64,000 nucleotides of DNA from Uloborus plumipes (GCA_038373865.1 JAXGGA010003445.1:1-64000); one strand, 5' to 3'; positions 11,346 to 25,259 are shown, counted from the first letter of the stretch. Program-made: numbers and translations. The notes: generated from the letters alone by a model not told the origin.

Positions 11346-11500
11346 ATAACTATTCGAAATGTTTTGTCTTTGCTTGGAATATCAAAAGCAAAGCAAGACC
11401 GAAGTTTTTACCCAAAAAATCAAATAAAAAAAAAAATCTTTTAACTACTTTTTTTTTTACAATTAAAGCTGAGTGTTCCGATTCACCCCATTTTATGGTA

Positions 11501-14063
11501 TATGAATAATTTTAAAGCAATCTTATTTTTATTATAGTTATTGAAAACTGAAACGGACTACTATATATGGAATGTAAACATTTTTACTACCTTTCAATAA
11601 ACTTCCTTCTCTTTGGATCTCTGCATCATTTGATATGCATGTATCTTGTAAAAATTCCCAACAAAGTGTAAACAAAGTACGACTAATAACGACAAGGAGG
11701 TAAAATATTTTGATTCTTACATTTCAAAGCCTTAGACTTTTGTATATTCTTCTTAACGGAAGTTTAAGCAAACAATGCCTTTAAACGCTCACATCATTAT
11801 TCTCATAAGTAGGCATTTGCTTAAACTTTCGGTTAAAATTACCCTAGTTTTTGGTAAATACTAATTCATAAATTTTCAACAGAAAGCTCTGTTGATGTAA
11901 TCATCAATATTTCCAAACATAGAGAGCGATTCACAATTTAAAACAAAAACCAAGGAAGGTAAGATCTCTAAAAGTCAGTTATAAGTATACTTAAGCAATA
12001 ACTATATCATATTTCAGATAGCGGAATACGGACTATAAACAAAATAAATAAGTACAAATAAACAATAATAATGTATTTTTTAAAACATTTTGCAAAAAAC
12101 ATAAACAAATACCTCCAAATGGTGCATATCAATTTGAAAGGGAAACGACATTATTATTTAAATTAAAAGTTCAATACATTATCTTGCACCGTTCAAAAGA
12201 TGCATCTCAAAAAACGATTGTCGCAAATATGCGAGTGAGAAATGACGCACAGGTTAGCCTGTATGTCTGTCTAGGAATTTATTAGCAAAAGCAAAAATAT
12301 GCATTCAGCCTTGCATTTTTTTCTGGATTTTAATATATGTTGAATTACTATGAAGATACGATTATTTTCCCAATTGAAATGAATACGGACTATGCCGTAG
12401 GTATGAGTCGGAAAAAATAAAGTGAACCGTCTAACAATAAAATAGGTGTAGAAATGGTAAATTGAAGACTGTTAGTGTATAGTGTCTGAGTAATAATTGA
12501 TCAATGAAGTAATTGTGACCTCTTTATGGTTGATACGTTACGGACTAAAAGTATAAGACGTAAGATACATCGCACTTTAATGAAAACTGCAAAACCTAAC
12601 AAAATATTTTTTTAAATATGAATGCAGTGCTTTATATAATGTTATGGGTTAGCTCGATAAAAATGTTTTTTTTTTCAAAGAGCACCGCCAATTTTTTTAC
12701 AAACCAATGAGACATTCTTTCATTTGAAGCATTTTCAATACAAGAGTTTCTAGCTTACTATTCATATCTCTAAGAAAAGCTCAATATTTGTGTTTCACTT
12801 TTGCTCACAAATATGTTTTTAAGTGAAATCTTCAACCTGGGATCCTGAAGATGCTGTTTTGACACGTTCCTCTATCTAACTCCATACAAGACATACGTAC
12901 AACTTAATGGTTTTCCCCGTGATCGTCCATTAATGGTTATTTTTCAGACACTCAAGAACATCTAAAAGGTTTGAGAACATTTATCTTATGTTCTTGATAA
13001 CATCTAGTTTATTTTACGATCCCAGGATCATTAATAATTGTGAAAAGAAGTTCCTTGAAATTAATACTTAAAATATAGATCGATATGTGGTTGAATTCTT
13101 TCTCCATCTTGTTCAATTCTTTACCCTTTTTTCCTTTTGCATTCACATTCAGAAACTAATAGCAGATTCCAGATTACGGAGGCATTGAAATAAACTTAAA
13201 ACACTAATTTTAATCTCAAAATCCTTACCCTCAAAATGAATGCTTGTGCCGAAACTCGTTATTGGTTATTTTTTGACAATATCTACACCTTTAAAAGGTG
13301 TGTCTTACATTTTCACTAGCATTTTTATTGTTTAATATCAGTCAGCTCCAAATAAAATGTATAATTATTTACATAATCAATGTGCAATGCAGCATCAAAA
13401 CCGATAGTTATACTTTTGTTAAACATAACCAAAAAACTTCTTGGTTAAAATAGAGATTAATCTCATTAATATGCTGATTTGTTTTTCTGTAACATAGTTC
13501 CCAAAAAAAATTTAATATTTATTAAAAATTAAGTTAAATGTGAGCAAAAAATGTAACATTATTGCAATTAAGTTAAAGCAGTGAATACACGGTGAATAAG
13601 TAGCGATATTGAAAAAGATTAAACGTACTAAAACACTGGCTAGCTGCAGATAATTCAAAGGTAGAAAAGGATATGAGGAATATCAAAAATGACAAAGTTG
13701 TGACAATGGGGAAAATGCGTATCATACAAAGTTGTTCCAGTTAAGTAATGTATGACCTCCAGTTAAGTAATGTATGAAGTTTAAAAGATAACTAATGATT
13801 AAGTTTTATTTCCTCTATCAATGTAAAAAGCATGGAAACATGAGAAAAAGGAAGTTACTTGAAAAATATAGGTGTAAATTAAAACATCGTGACAAATTAT
13901 ATTATTAATGGTATATATGTTATAGTTTTAAATACTTTAGTAGTTTTTCTTTCTTTCTAAGAGTAAAAAGTATTTTGCGTTGTGACATTTTAAAGTTCAA
14001 AGCAAAAAAAAAAAAAATCGATGCTTTCCTAAAGTTCTATTTTCTGTCATAAATTAGATTTAA
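11501..14063. other. AT-rich sequence, nothing recognised
   Basis: No convincing coding region or transposon end. CAGTTAAGTAATGTATGA occurs twice in a row at about 13738 and 13763, a small direct duplication. Confidence 0.55.
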
Positions 14064-14285
14064 CCCATTAATGCCTAGCGTCCCTTTTGAGGGACGGTCC
14101 AAAAAGTGTTTGAATTGACCAAAAATGAACATTTCAACCAAATAATAGTGTTCAATTATTATTGTGGTATTATTTCAATTCATTACTAACAGATTGCAGC
14201 ACATAATCATTGTAAAGTGTGTTCTGTAGCCGTGTAACTAGTGTGCAAAGTATCTTTGGAAAAAAAAATGTCAGGCATTAATGGG
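14064..14285 (+). mobile_element. TTAA-flanked MITE copy A (short form)
   Basis: It starts CCCATTAATGCC and ends GGCATTAATGGG, with TTAA on each side (14060-14063 and 14286-14289). TTAA target duplication and CCC ends point to the piggyBac group. Next to the left end is GCGTCCCTTTTGAGGGACG, a small hairpin. At 222 bp it is an internally deleted version of the long form at 14883-15393. Confidence 0.85.
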
Positions 14286-14824
14286 TTAATACTTCTACAT
14301 AAGTTGAAAAAACAACCATACATTTATAAATATTTCGTGCTCAAAAAGTATGGACTAAATTTTGCTGTATTGTAGCACCTTTCACGGCACTGCATATTTG
14401 TTTCTCTTGCCTAACATAATACAAATGGAAGCATAAATTATTTTTTGTTATCTCCAAATTTTTATATCAGCTCGTACACATTTTGCTTCACCTTTGAAAT
14501 CATACCTATGCAAGAATAAACTAACTATTGCGTTTATGATGGTGCTGAGTAAAATTGTTACATCACATTTTAAGAGCCCTAATAACGCAAATATAAGTTT
14601 TACATAAGTTATTTTTTAATTAATAATTTTTTAACCACATTTGTGTAATCCCATTTCAATAAAACGCATCAATTACGGCACAAACCAGCCTGAAAAGACT
14701 CCTAATATCTTAGATCTTTGTTTCATTGCATGACTTTTAGAAAGAACATAGACTGGCCTTTTGTAAGACAGGTACAAGAAATTTGAAGAATTCCGGAAAC
14801 AGTAGTTATCTGGCGGCGTTTTAG

Positions 14825-14866
14825 CTCCTTAACGGACGTATCTTAATAGATACGTCCTTTACGGAG
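14825..14866. repeat. Small palindrome around GGACGTATC/GATACGTCC
   Basis: Left half CTCCTTAACGGACGTATC is the near-complement of GATACGTCCTTTACGGAG. A related palindrome with the same CGTCCGTTACGGAGAA edge lies at 52475-52520. Confidence 0.6.
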
Positions 14867-14882
14867 AACATAATATTTTTAA

Positions 14883-15393
14883 CCCATTAATGCCTAGCGT
14901 CCCTTTTTAGGGACGGTCCAAAAAAGGGTCTTAATTTCCCCAAAATGAACATTTCAGCCAAATAATAGTGTTCAATGAGTACCTTGGTATTGTTTCAATT
15001 CGTTATTAACAGATTGCAGCACATAACCGCTGTAAAGTGCGTTCTGTAGGAATTTTAATGTGATCTTTATCGAAAATGACATCGTTCACAATCTCAAGGA
15101 AAAAAGCTAAGTTTTCAAAGTTAATCCCAGCTTCCCTGTTTATGTTAATTGCTGATTTTATTTCTTCTTATAAAATGTCTATTTAAATATTATATCGGAG
15201 GCAGAAAAAAATTTCAGTAAAAAAAGTATGCACCCTCTGGGGTCTATCGTAACTTTTAAGGGAAGATTTTTCTTTCCTTAATAAAATATTTATTTTTGAC
15301 ATATTTTTTTTATTATTTTTCCTGTCCATTAAACACTGTTTGTAACAAGTATACAAAATATCTTTGGAAAAAAAAATGTCAGGCATTAATGGG
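14883..15393 (+). mobile_element. TTAA-flanked MITE copy B (long form)
   Basis: Same ends as copy A, flanked by TTAA at 14879-14882 and 15394-15397, 511 bp. It has about 290 bp of extra interior compared with the short form. The short form goes from CTGTAG directly to the AGTATCTTTGG region. No transposase fragment is recognised; the minus-strand frame at 15183-15428 runs through the interior and out of the element and is not a gene. Confidence 0.85.
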
Positions 15394-15397
15394 TTAA

Positions 15398-16950
15398 AAT
15401 TATTGTTCTTTAAATCTTCAAAATTCATCTGCTTTATACTGATATAAAGACCTTGATCTTTAGAATGTTTAAAATAAAAGAGGAATTTAACAAATTTCTA
15501 GGCTTTGTAAGCTGTTTTGTGAGAAACTGATTTGTCTGTTACCTTGGAATTGTCCATTTATATACATTTCCATCTGATATTAGTTAAAAAATAACATTTG
15601 GCATCATCCATAAAATATGTTGTGCCATCCCACTGTATGTCTTTATTGAAGATATGTATTCGTTTCGAGTAATAAAATGGCTATCTGTTAAACATCACCC
15701 CGAAGGAAGAAAGAAAGTGATAAATGAATTGCCTAAATTCATTTGCTAAAATGCTCAGTGAATAGAAACCAATTAGCATGGCATAAAAAATGATGTTTGC
15801 CTTAATTACGTCAGCATAATTTGTCACTTATATTAATAAGCGTTGATAGAGAACACAGGCTGAAGCTTATTCAAATTAATAAGTGACATAAGTTGTTGGC
15901 GACAGTCGGGCGTGTCACACGGGGTGTGGTCGGATCAGTAGACTTGGAGGTTTTTAGTCCGGGAGGATTAGCTCATCCACTCCCTTCATCTGTTATGCCC
16001 GTAGTCAAATAAAACGGCGAAGGTCTCTTTTATACTCTGTTTTTTCAGCAAAGTGAGGTTTGACCTTAATGGGGGGTTTATTTTGGCCTTGATCTCTCTT
16101 TGTGGTTCGGGCTAAAACGATGAAGATGAGTTTATTGACGAGTAAGATGCCTTGGTATGCTTTAATATTTAACGAACCCGGAAAGATGAATCGGGAATTG
16201 AGTAATGAAATTAGGAATCTATTTTTATGAAATGATAAATTAGGCGGTGTAATGGTTTCATTAAAAAGGTATTTTATCGATGTCGTTTCATTATGTTCTC
16301 TTTTCGCTGAAAGTTTAGTTTTTAATATTAATCGAAGTCCTTTGAAGAGAAACGTTTTGCGCGTAAATATAAATACAGTTTTAGAAAATCCTCCGTCTTT
16401 AGCTTGTGCTTTTTTTAACGTCGTACAATAAAATGTGTGTTAGTATACAAAAGAGAAAGTTTATTATTTATATATATATATATGATTCATTTAAATGTTT
16501 CAGTCTTCCAAAAAGGTTTAGGATGCATCTTAAAGACTCTAAATCATACAGCAATGCGGGGTGGAAATGCTTTTCTGAAACGGTGATGTACACATAAATA
16601 CTATAAAGGAAATTGACCGAAAATGAAAAATCCTTTAATAATGCATGTAAGAAAGCAAAATATACACTTTTCTCCCCCCTGCCCCACCTGTTAGCATTGC
16701 GCCTCAGGTTTCAATATTCAGTAGCAAAATGGTACACTGGTCAAAGTAAGCCTGCGAAGTTTTATTTTCACCGGCTACAATGCAAATCTCACATCTTGAA
16801 CACTTCAAATCGCCCGGATTACTCTCGGCATATCTCAAATTTCACCCCGTCGGAAAAGAATTTCCGAATCTACATTGCTGTATGATTTCGAGCCACCAGG
16901 ATTCATCCTACTCCTCAAAGAAGTCTGAAATCTTCAGCTGAAACACCCTG
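15398..16950. other. Mostly AT-rich; GC-richer patch and a one-ended transposon remnant
   Basis: GTCACTTATATTAATAAG at about 15823 and its near-complement around 15868-15890 form a small hairpin. About 15895-16100 is GC-richer than its surroundings, with no recognisable function. The segment ends AGCTGAAACACCCTG at 16950, followed by TA repeats; the complement CAGGGTGTTTCAGCTG looks like a transposon terminus without a partner end. Confidence 0.4.

Positions 16951-17020
<70 letters not shown>
16951..17020. repeat. (TA)n microsatellite, about 70 bp
   Basis: Nearly uninterrupted TA units with one G near the start, directly next to the CACCCTG terminus at 16950. Confidence 0.95.
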
Positions 17021-17024
<4 letters not shown>

Positions 17025-18058
17025 ATATCGTAAGGTCAAATCTGGTTTATTTCATTTAAAACATTTCTTTCCATTTATAAACATTTAATGTAGTTTTTGA
17101 AAAAAAAAAAAAAAAACGAAAACCTTCTAAAAAAATGCGAAGATGCATATAATTCATTCTAACTTTAATATTTATTTAAGCTTGAAGGTATGATATTTCT
17201 GTTGAGATTTGTTTTATTTTCCATGCGAAGTAGAAAATAAAAATTTTATCTCTCTTGTGGTAACTTGCTTTTAGATGCAATATTAATATTTTGCTGTTAT
17301 ACACGTAACATGCTGTATCATATTGATTGGAAAATCCTATTTTTATATTATTTATTTAAAGAAGAAAGATGCCATAAAATGAAAACATCAATAAAGGTAG
17401 GTCATAATCGTAAAACTCTTGAAGCCAACGATGATATATTTCAATATCTATGTTCCAAAAAATTTGGCAATAGAAACTGGGATTTTCTTTGTTTTCTATT
17501 TTTTTTTGTCATGTTGATGCTCTGAAATATAAATGAATTAAGTTAAAATATTTCTTTTAATAATTCAATCTGCACATAAAAGAAGTACGGTAGTTTGTAA
17601 TATTTTTTATTCTTCAGATGCTTTTAAATGTTAGATGAAAATAACCGCAAAATAATTATTTTTATAATCATGTTACAAATGTTTACTTTTCATGAAAATT
17701 ACTAAGTGAGAGTCTCCTCCCTAGCTAAATTCGAAAGTATTTTTTCTTTACTTTAGACTTTGTTTAATTATTTAATTATTTATGAATACATAGCATCTAT
17801 ATGATTCCTTTATATGCTTTCATTAATATAATGGGTTTCAAAGATTACCATATATATTATCGTCGTGGAATAATTTGATTACATTTTTGACCAATTTTCC
17901 AAGTAAAACTGGAATTTTCCCATTTTCGTTTCGTTGATACAATGCAGTTTATTATTTATTTTTACATTAACTAAAGTGTACCTAACAATTTTACCTAACA
18001 AAATTTACCTAACATTTACCTAACAAAACTACCATTAAGACTGCACGTTCTGTATATG
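17021..18058. other. AT-rich sequence, nothing recognised
   Basis: No gene, terminal repeat or tRNA box seen. TTTACCTAACA is repeated several times near 17985-18030. Confidence 0.55.
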
Positions 18059-18418
18059 CACTGAAAAAATAAATGTTGCTTTACAGCATAATACAGCTAA
18101 CTTTATAGTAATTTTACAGTAATAAACAGTAAAATTGCTAATTTTACACTAATAAACGATAAAATTGCTAGTTTTACAGTTTATTGCTGTGCATTTTACA
18201 GTTTAAAACTGAAAACTCTACTGCCAGTATTATCCTGTTGCTTTTACAGCTAAATTTACGGTAATAAACTCTAAAATTGCTAATTTTACTGTAAGTTAGA
18301 AAAATAAGCTAGTTTAAAATAGCTAGTTTTACAGTTTATTAATGCGCAATTTACTGTTTTAAACTGAGAATTCTGCTTTCAGCATTGCACTGTAAAAACA
18401 AGTTTATTTTTTGCAATG
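18059..18418. mobile_element. CACTG-ended MITE copy 1
   Basis: It begins CACTGAAAAAATAAATG and ends TTTTTTGCAATG followed by TA. The interior is made of repeated TTTACAGT and ACTGTAAA-type words around AATACAGCTAA. Five copies of this family lie in the window (also 25525, 26251, 32354 and 54932). The 54932 copy has TA on both sides, suggesting a TA-duplicating transposase. No coding capacity. Confidence 0.7.
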
Positions 18419-20363
18419 TACGTTTGTACGATATTGAACACTTTTGACGTAACTAGCCTGACTTGGTTAAAAATGAAAGTACATCCAGTTCAAGGTTTAC
18501 TGTTTAATTCTAAGAATTTGAGCTTCAGCAGTGATATCTATTTATTTACATCCAATACAAAAGTAATACATGCAACGATTTTTTACATTCCTTTAATGTA
18601 GTCAACAGCATCGCGTACAGCCTATTTCTAACTACCGTATTACCTCGCATTAGCCGACATGCAGCAAAATTCGAAGGTCACTAGATTTTTAATAACATTT
18701 GCCTATTTCTTTCCGGCCAGACGGAAAATCGAGGTTTGAAAAAAATAGTAATTTATTACTATAACAAGAACATAATCAACTTAAACAATAATATAAGTTC
18801 TATATACGGAATGCTAAGCACTTTTATGATTAGCATTCTGGTTTTATCTGCACTTTTTATCAAAAAAACTGTGACCAGGCAATTGTTTGTAATATATATT
18901 ACCTAAATGCAATGCTTTATAGTCATTTGTGAACGGGAAATATTTAAGCAAAGTTTCTGAAAATGTGTCATCTAAATGAAACACATGGAAGCACAAAACT
19001 TTAAAAAGGGATTTCCCATTTTGAACTCAGCTGCAGATACTACTTTTGTGCTTGACACGACAGTACAGATCATTTTATTAGTATTAATAAACTGTTTAAT
19101 TTTGCAAAAATATTAATAAAATATACTAAAAAAACGCACCATCGCGCCCTCACGATTTTTTTTTCTCTCGAAAGCCTCAAATTTCTTAGTTAGTTCTTTA
19201 AAAAGAGGTTACTTTGGGAATGTACTGTAATGTTCCTCACAGTGCTCATAGAGAGACATAAATCTTTTCTTGACATAAATCTCATTCCTTGCTTGGCACT
19301 GAAGAAGGAGGCTTTATGCCTCTGAAACATGTTTGCCGATTTTTAAACTGGACTTATTTGTGCTTTTAGACGTTGCTTTTTTGGTTTTTACTCAGTTGCG
19401 CACAAAGTGAAATGTTTTAATTAAGACATAAATCTTATTTTCTAATCCTGCCAGAGGAAATCATCACTAGGACTTTATATTTTTCAGTTAATTTGACTTA
19501 AAAAAAAAAAAACAGGCTTAGCTCAAAATGGTTCGAACTTTCCCATAGATGCCCTAAATGATAGTACTTATTTCATTCAAATAATAAATTATCATATTTA
19601 AGCATAAAATAAAATATTTTAAATCGTTTAAATTAAGGTATTTCGGGAAGATAAACATCAGAAGTTCTCTTGTATTTCTCTCACTGTCCATACTACTCGA
19701 AGATTCTGCAAAATGTGGTCGAACGTTTTTATATATTCTGCAACATGTGAAATAAACTGGTTTCATCCCCTAAACCTGCTAAATAACCTCAAAAAATCTC
19801 TCCGCCAGCTTGAATAAATCAGTAAAAAGCATAGTCGTGATGGAACACGTCAAAAAAAATCAATATGCAAATCCAATTTCAGTTTAGAAGCGAGCAAATC
19901 AAATTTTTCCTAAAATGCTCAACTGCTTTTGAGAAGCTACAAAGTTAAGATTCTTCAAGTCGCTCGTAGAACAACTTCTAGAAGAAGCGGCTTAAATATC
20001 TGAAGACTTTTAGTCCAGAGTTTACTGCATTTTTTGAATATTCATGAAACGAGAAAAGCACGAAATTTTAAGATGAATAAATGACATCGTAAAATCTCGT
20101 CTATTTCTTTCTTAGGCTGAACAGCATCGGGCAAGGGAAGCTATTTTCGAAATTACTTCCTTCCGCATTAAGTAACATCTTTTTGCTGTTTCATATTAAG
20201 ATATTAAAGTGTATTTTACTGGTTTAGTTTCGCTTCAAAACGTTAAGTGTATACAGTCAGAACTTAAAAGAAAAAAAAATCCATTTTAACAATAAAAATG
20301 CAAAATGTAAAGCTACAGTAAATTTTGTGGCATTGGAATTAATGAGCAATAGATAAACCTTTA
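18419..20363. other. AT-rich sequence, nothing recognised
   Basis: Only short low-complexity frames; no terminal repeats recognised. Confidence 0.55.
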
Positions 20364-20813
20364 ATATTCTTTTATGTGATTTTTTTTTCCTTTTTTAAAA
20401 GCACAATACAGTAAGAGTTATATCCCCTTTAGGAGACGATGGAATATCTCTACCTCAAAACCACAGACTAAGAAAATAACACAATCGCTACTTTGCAATC
20501 TTTGCAATCTTTTTTGTTCTCGCATATTCTTTTATGTGATTTTTTTTTCCTTTTTTAAAAGCACAATACAGTAAGAGTTATTCCATCGTCTCCTAAAGGG
20601 GATATATCTGTACCTCAAAACCACAGACTAAGAAAATAACACAATCGCTACTTTGCAATCTTTGCAATCTTTTTGTCCTCGCATATTCTTTTATGTGATT
20701 TTTTTTTTCCTTTTTTAAAAGCACAATACAGTAAGAGTTATTCCATCGTCTCCTAAAAGGGGATATATCTCAAAACCACAGACTAAGAAAATAACACAAT
20801 CGCTACTTTGCAA
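20364..20813. repeat. Tandem triplicate of a 160 bp unit with an internal micro-inversion
   Basis: Units start at about 20364, 20524 and 20684 (ATATTCTTTTATGTGATTTT) and share AAAGCACAATACAGTAAGAGT and CCACAGACTAAGAAAATAAC. The third is shortened. At 20419-20446 in unit 1 a 28 bp block is the exact reverse complement of the block in unit 2 (20579-20606); unit 3 (20739-20767) has the unit 2 orientation with one added base. The flanking sequence is otherwise the same. Confidence 0.95.
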
Positions 20814-20967
20814 GAGAGAGTAAAAAAGTTTGTTGCATAAAAATGCTGAGAGCCGTTCTTTTATAACGCTGTATTTTTAAATAGAATTATGCGCTTATGG
20901 CTCCTTTGGGAATAAGGTTCTACATTCAATGCAGTAATAGCTTAAAAATCACGATTTTTGGACTTAC

Positions 20968-21075
20968 CCCAGGTAGCACAAATAACCTTTAAACGTTTTA
21001 TAAACGTTTTTAAGCGGTTGATACAACGTTAATAACCATTTTACAACCTTTAAGAAACGAAGTGTGCTACTTGGG
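20968..21075. mobile_element. 108 bp MITE with CCCAGGTAGCACA ends
   Basis: CCCAGGTAGCACA at the left and TGTGCTACTTGGG at the right are inverted repeats with one mismatch. The interior is itself rich in AACGTT palindromes. The target duplication is not clear, so the superfamily is left open. Confidence 0.7.
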
Positions 21076-24000
21076 ACGTTAGTCCAGCCGTGTGTGAAGT
21101 GGTGTGTGCATTTCAAAAATCAAGCAAAAATGAGAATTAATTAATTAAAAGTAGGACTTTAGAGTCCCTTTGGCCACATTATGGACGCGTGTTATTTTAT
21201 ATGATTGTTTAGGGTTATGGTGATGAGGAAAAAGTGGTATAATTAATGGTGAAACATTTTAAAAAACTGCCTGCGCGTTTAAAAAGAGCGCCTGTAAGTT
21301 CAATACCCATCGGTGCCTTGAGTATTCTTTCTTCCTTTTTTGAAAGCAGACTTAATAATTCTATTGCTCTGTGTGTCCTGTAGTAATATGCTACATTATA
21401 AATTGTCTGTGATAATAAAATAAAGGCAAACAATAAACATTACGTATCGTACAATTTCTAAGTACTTTAGTTTTCAAGTGTAAGACTGTTAAAATCAGTA
21501 CAAAATAAGCACTGATTTTATTTGAACTGACTTTTGGAGATATTCCACTTACAGCACCTTACAGCACCAGTGAGATATATGTGTAAGTCGTAAACCGTCC
21601 TCTTTACTTACCTAGATGGCGTGGAAGTTTATAAGTAAAGTATTCTAAAACGTTATGGGCAAAAATAATGCGTCAATAACTATGGGCAATGACTAACTGT
21701 TTAATTAACTAATTCGGAGTGTTAAATTGTACCGTGTTTTTGAGCTAAAAAGTTTTTTTTGTGCATAGTAAGAAAAGATCATTTTTCACTATTTGTAGCC
21801 AACAAGCTAATTGGTCAGTCAAATCACAATCGAAACATGCAAACTGCTTTATGATGAACAGATTTTAACTAATCAAGTTTATGGTTTTAGTTTGGCCTCG
21901 AATTAGATCGGTTCAAAGCTTAGTTAAGATATGCAGACTGTGGTTGTCATTTTAGAAATAAAAGGTGAAAGTCAGTTTAGTTGATAAAACAACGGAAATT
22001 AACTATAAAGTTTGTTTATTTAGTTTATTTTTTAAATTGGAATCAAGCGATGTTTTTTGTTTTGTTTTTACTTCATTCACTGATTTAATTTTTTTAATGA
22101 TTCATGAAACTGGCTCTTGTATTTTAAGATAGTAATAATATTCTCAGTTACGTAAAAAACAAGTTTTATTTAAGAATAATCGTTTGCATTTGTTGCTGGT
22201 GGAACTGTACACTCACGAGTGCAACGAGTATAACTTATTTTTTTACATTCAAGAAAACTTTTTAGAAAGCAGATAATTCGTTTTTTGAAACATAATAGCT
22301 ATAGTCAAGTATAAACGAACTAAGAGCCAAAGTATTAAATTTCAGAAGAAAAGTACAAATATTAGGTGAAAATGCTTTATTTGTGAAAATAGGCAATTAG
22401 ATTGAGAATAAATGATTTGAAATTTTGCGAAAATATTGATAGTTTTTTTTATCGTATGTTTATGGGGAACCTTTAGTTTTTCCAGCAGAAGCATGATTCC
22501 ATTCAATATATGAAAATAAAGAGCTTTGTCATTAATTTATATTTTTTATGTTATTATGCCATGCTTATCCTGCGAAAAGGTATGAGAAGCGGAAGAAATA
22601 TTTTTAACTTCAGAAAAAAGCACATAATTACGTAAATATTTGCCTTACTGTGGTTCGTAGGGCACAATATTAAGAGAAAAACTTTTTATTTTAGTTGTAG
22701 CTTAAAAAAAGTTTCATGTTTTTTTTTTTTTTTTTTTAATTTGGTATTTGTTTAACACTTGATCCGTTTTTCGGCGTGCTAAAGTTTGATCTGGTTACAA
22801 CTTATTCATTTAAAGTAATAATCAAATTTTGAATAGCGCATTATTTAACAAAGCAACTTACTCAGTTAAACTATAAGTTAATCAGCTTATGAAAACGTAG
22901 TTAAAACACAATCAACACATAACAGTATCAAGCGTATTATAACGTTTCTATTCGATTTAAAACGCCACGCCAATGTATTATCGTCGTTATTAATTCTCAA
23001 ACAAATCTTTTGTTTGAGAATCTTTTCTTGAGAAGACCTCAAACAAATCTTTTAATAGAATCAGTTTTCCAATTAATCTCAAATGATAGCGAAAAATAAC
23101 TCATTTTCGGCTATCCGAGCGAACGATTTTTTGATGGCCCGTATCGGGAAAGAAACAAAGGATGAAAAAGAAAAAAATACTGATGTTCGTCTCCATGGCA
23201 ACAAGGGTTCAGCCAGGTGGTTAGTCTCCTCTTCCTCATCAAAGCAAGCAACACCTGTGAGCTGAAACTCTTGGTAAACGATTCTTCTAAAAAATCAATA
23301 AACCAGGGTCAGTCTCTTGCTTGGGCTCTCAGAAGGCAGTAAAAAAGAATTAAGGTGCTGTTACCATCGCTGGTCCATAAGAGGTCATTTTCGTTTCTGA
23401 TACTCATAATAGCCATTTACTTTAGTCTTGGAGAGAAAAAACGGCTTGAAAATATTAGAGATTTTCCTTAAATGCGAAGGAAACACAGTTATTGCTTTGA
23501 AAGGGGCGTGTTTGTTTTCTGGAAAAAGATTTTTTGTTTGTTGTAGCAGTGGTGCAGATGATGATATCGGTTACTTGAAAAATAGCAGCTCAGTTATATT
23601 ATTATTGCGTTTTACTGGGAATAAAGTTACAAATTTGCAGTTACTCTTGATTGTGTATCTTAATTTGTGGTAAAAAAAATTCAAAAATATAATAATTTAG
23701 GTAACGCTCTCAACTTCACGTTAAATAAATTTAAAAGGAAGTATTTCACAGATACAGAAAAATTAGTTAAACGCACAGCTTATAATTTCTTAAAGCGCAC
23801 TTTTAAATGTATTACCAAAATGTATTTTGTATGCGTTATTTTTTCTTCTTTTAAACTAAATAGTTTTACAATATAAATGTTGGAACATGTGCATACATGC
23901 TGCAACCACATGTTATCAAAACATCTTTTCATATTTTCTAAAAAAAATAAATAAATAAATAAATAAATAAATTTGACTCATTGTTAAACTTTTAAAATGT

Positions 24001-25255
24001 TTTTTTTTTCAATAATGTTATAGTTTAGATTATTCAATCGCATTATAAGTTAACAAAATAATAATAATAACAACCCCAAAAATAGATATAGCAGAATCAC
24101 CAAGTGAGAAGTGGTATAATTCAGTATTCACCGATAAAATATAATGGAAAAAGTTTTCAATTAGCTAATGAAACAAAATGAACGTTTGACGAACAAAAAA
24201 TATTACTGGAGACAACGTACAAAAATACACATCAAGTAGGTTTTGGGTTCTGAACGAAATTCTAAAGTACTAAATCAATAAGTTTATGCACATATTTAGG
24301 ACAAAATCCATTTTATGCGCAAATTTATGTCAATTTTTGTTAAATGTGATGTACATGTTTGGCATAGATCCGATTTGCCTAGATTTTTTTAAAGGAAGGG
24401 ACCTAGAAATGATATTTGGAAACCGACACATCAGTCATAATTTCCATAGGTTCTGCCAAATATAAAAACTATTTCTTTATTAACTAATAATGCTTTTTTT
24501 TCATCGGGAATAAGTTTAATGTTTCAAAGTTACATATGTCTATTATAAGCATATTATAGTAACAATGAGACAAATTAATGCTTTCCCAACCATATTTGGG
24601 CATTAAAAATGCAGGGAAAAAGAAAAATGTGCACAGTAATGCAATTTTGATATTCGTTTTTATTCATATTACAAGCAGAATTTCAACGCAGAGTTCTTAA
24701 CTGGTGCAGTAGGGCTGAAAATAACTTCTTTAAGGGCCATCTTTAAAACGGATTCATGTATTCTATTATCAAGAATTAACGCAAAACAAACGTGATTACA
24801 ATACAACATGACATAGGAAAACAACTCACACAAACCAACTCCGAACATTTTTTTAAACACTCAGTCTACTGCTTACATAAATTTGCTATATATAAATAAA
24901 ATGTGCTACATAAATTTGCGCACAGTTAAGCAAATCAAAATGTACTCACTTTACTAAAGAAAATAATCAAATTTTCAGCATTTGATTTCCTTTTTAAATG
25001 TTTTTTATTATGCCTTTTCTAGATGTTTCATTTTCTCCTCAAGCTCTTATTCCTGCGAGTTCTTTTTTTTTACTTATCTTTTTAATGTATCTACAAATAC
25101 AATATTAAAAAAAAAAGAAAAAATAACGCAATATTTTCCTTTACTTTTTTAAAATATTTTTAAATGATAAGAGTGCCGCCCTGTGACTGCTGCACCAATA
25201 GTAAGAGCAACTCCTGCTAACACCTTAGATACACCACTGATTACAGAAGAACATT
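21076..25255. other. AT-rich sequence, nothing recognised apart from simple repeats
   Basis: A small hairpin (ATTCTCAAACAAATC with its complement) lies at about 22991-23020, and an (AAAT)n run at 23944-23974. Frames at 23083-23876 have no family signature and no codon pattern that I would trust. Confidence 0.5.
23944..23974. repeat. (AAAT)n microsatellite
   Basis: About seven perfect AAAT units. Confidence 0.9.
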
Positions 25256-25259
25256 TTAA

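Larger units (their letters stand above)
9889..11498. mobile_element. G-rich-ended element with pogo-like tail fragment and SINE insertion
   Basis: CCGTAAAATGGGGTG at 9889 and its near-complement ending at 11498 form the terminal repeats, each flanked by TA (9887-9888 and 11499-11500). A subterminal motif resembling GTATCGGAACA recurs near 9915, 10290 and 10990, and in the right end. The centre holds a decayed protein fragment at 10289-10690. A SINE is inserted at 11040-11345. Pogo-like affiliation is inferred from the TA duplication and the protein fragment. Confidence 0.65.

Noticed and set aside
23083..23876. Cluster of plus-strand frames as exons of a host gene
   Set aside because: The frames are short and of low complexity, show no family signature, and have no consistent splice-site arrangement that I could support.
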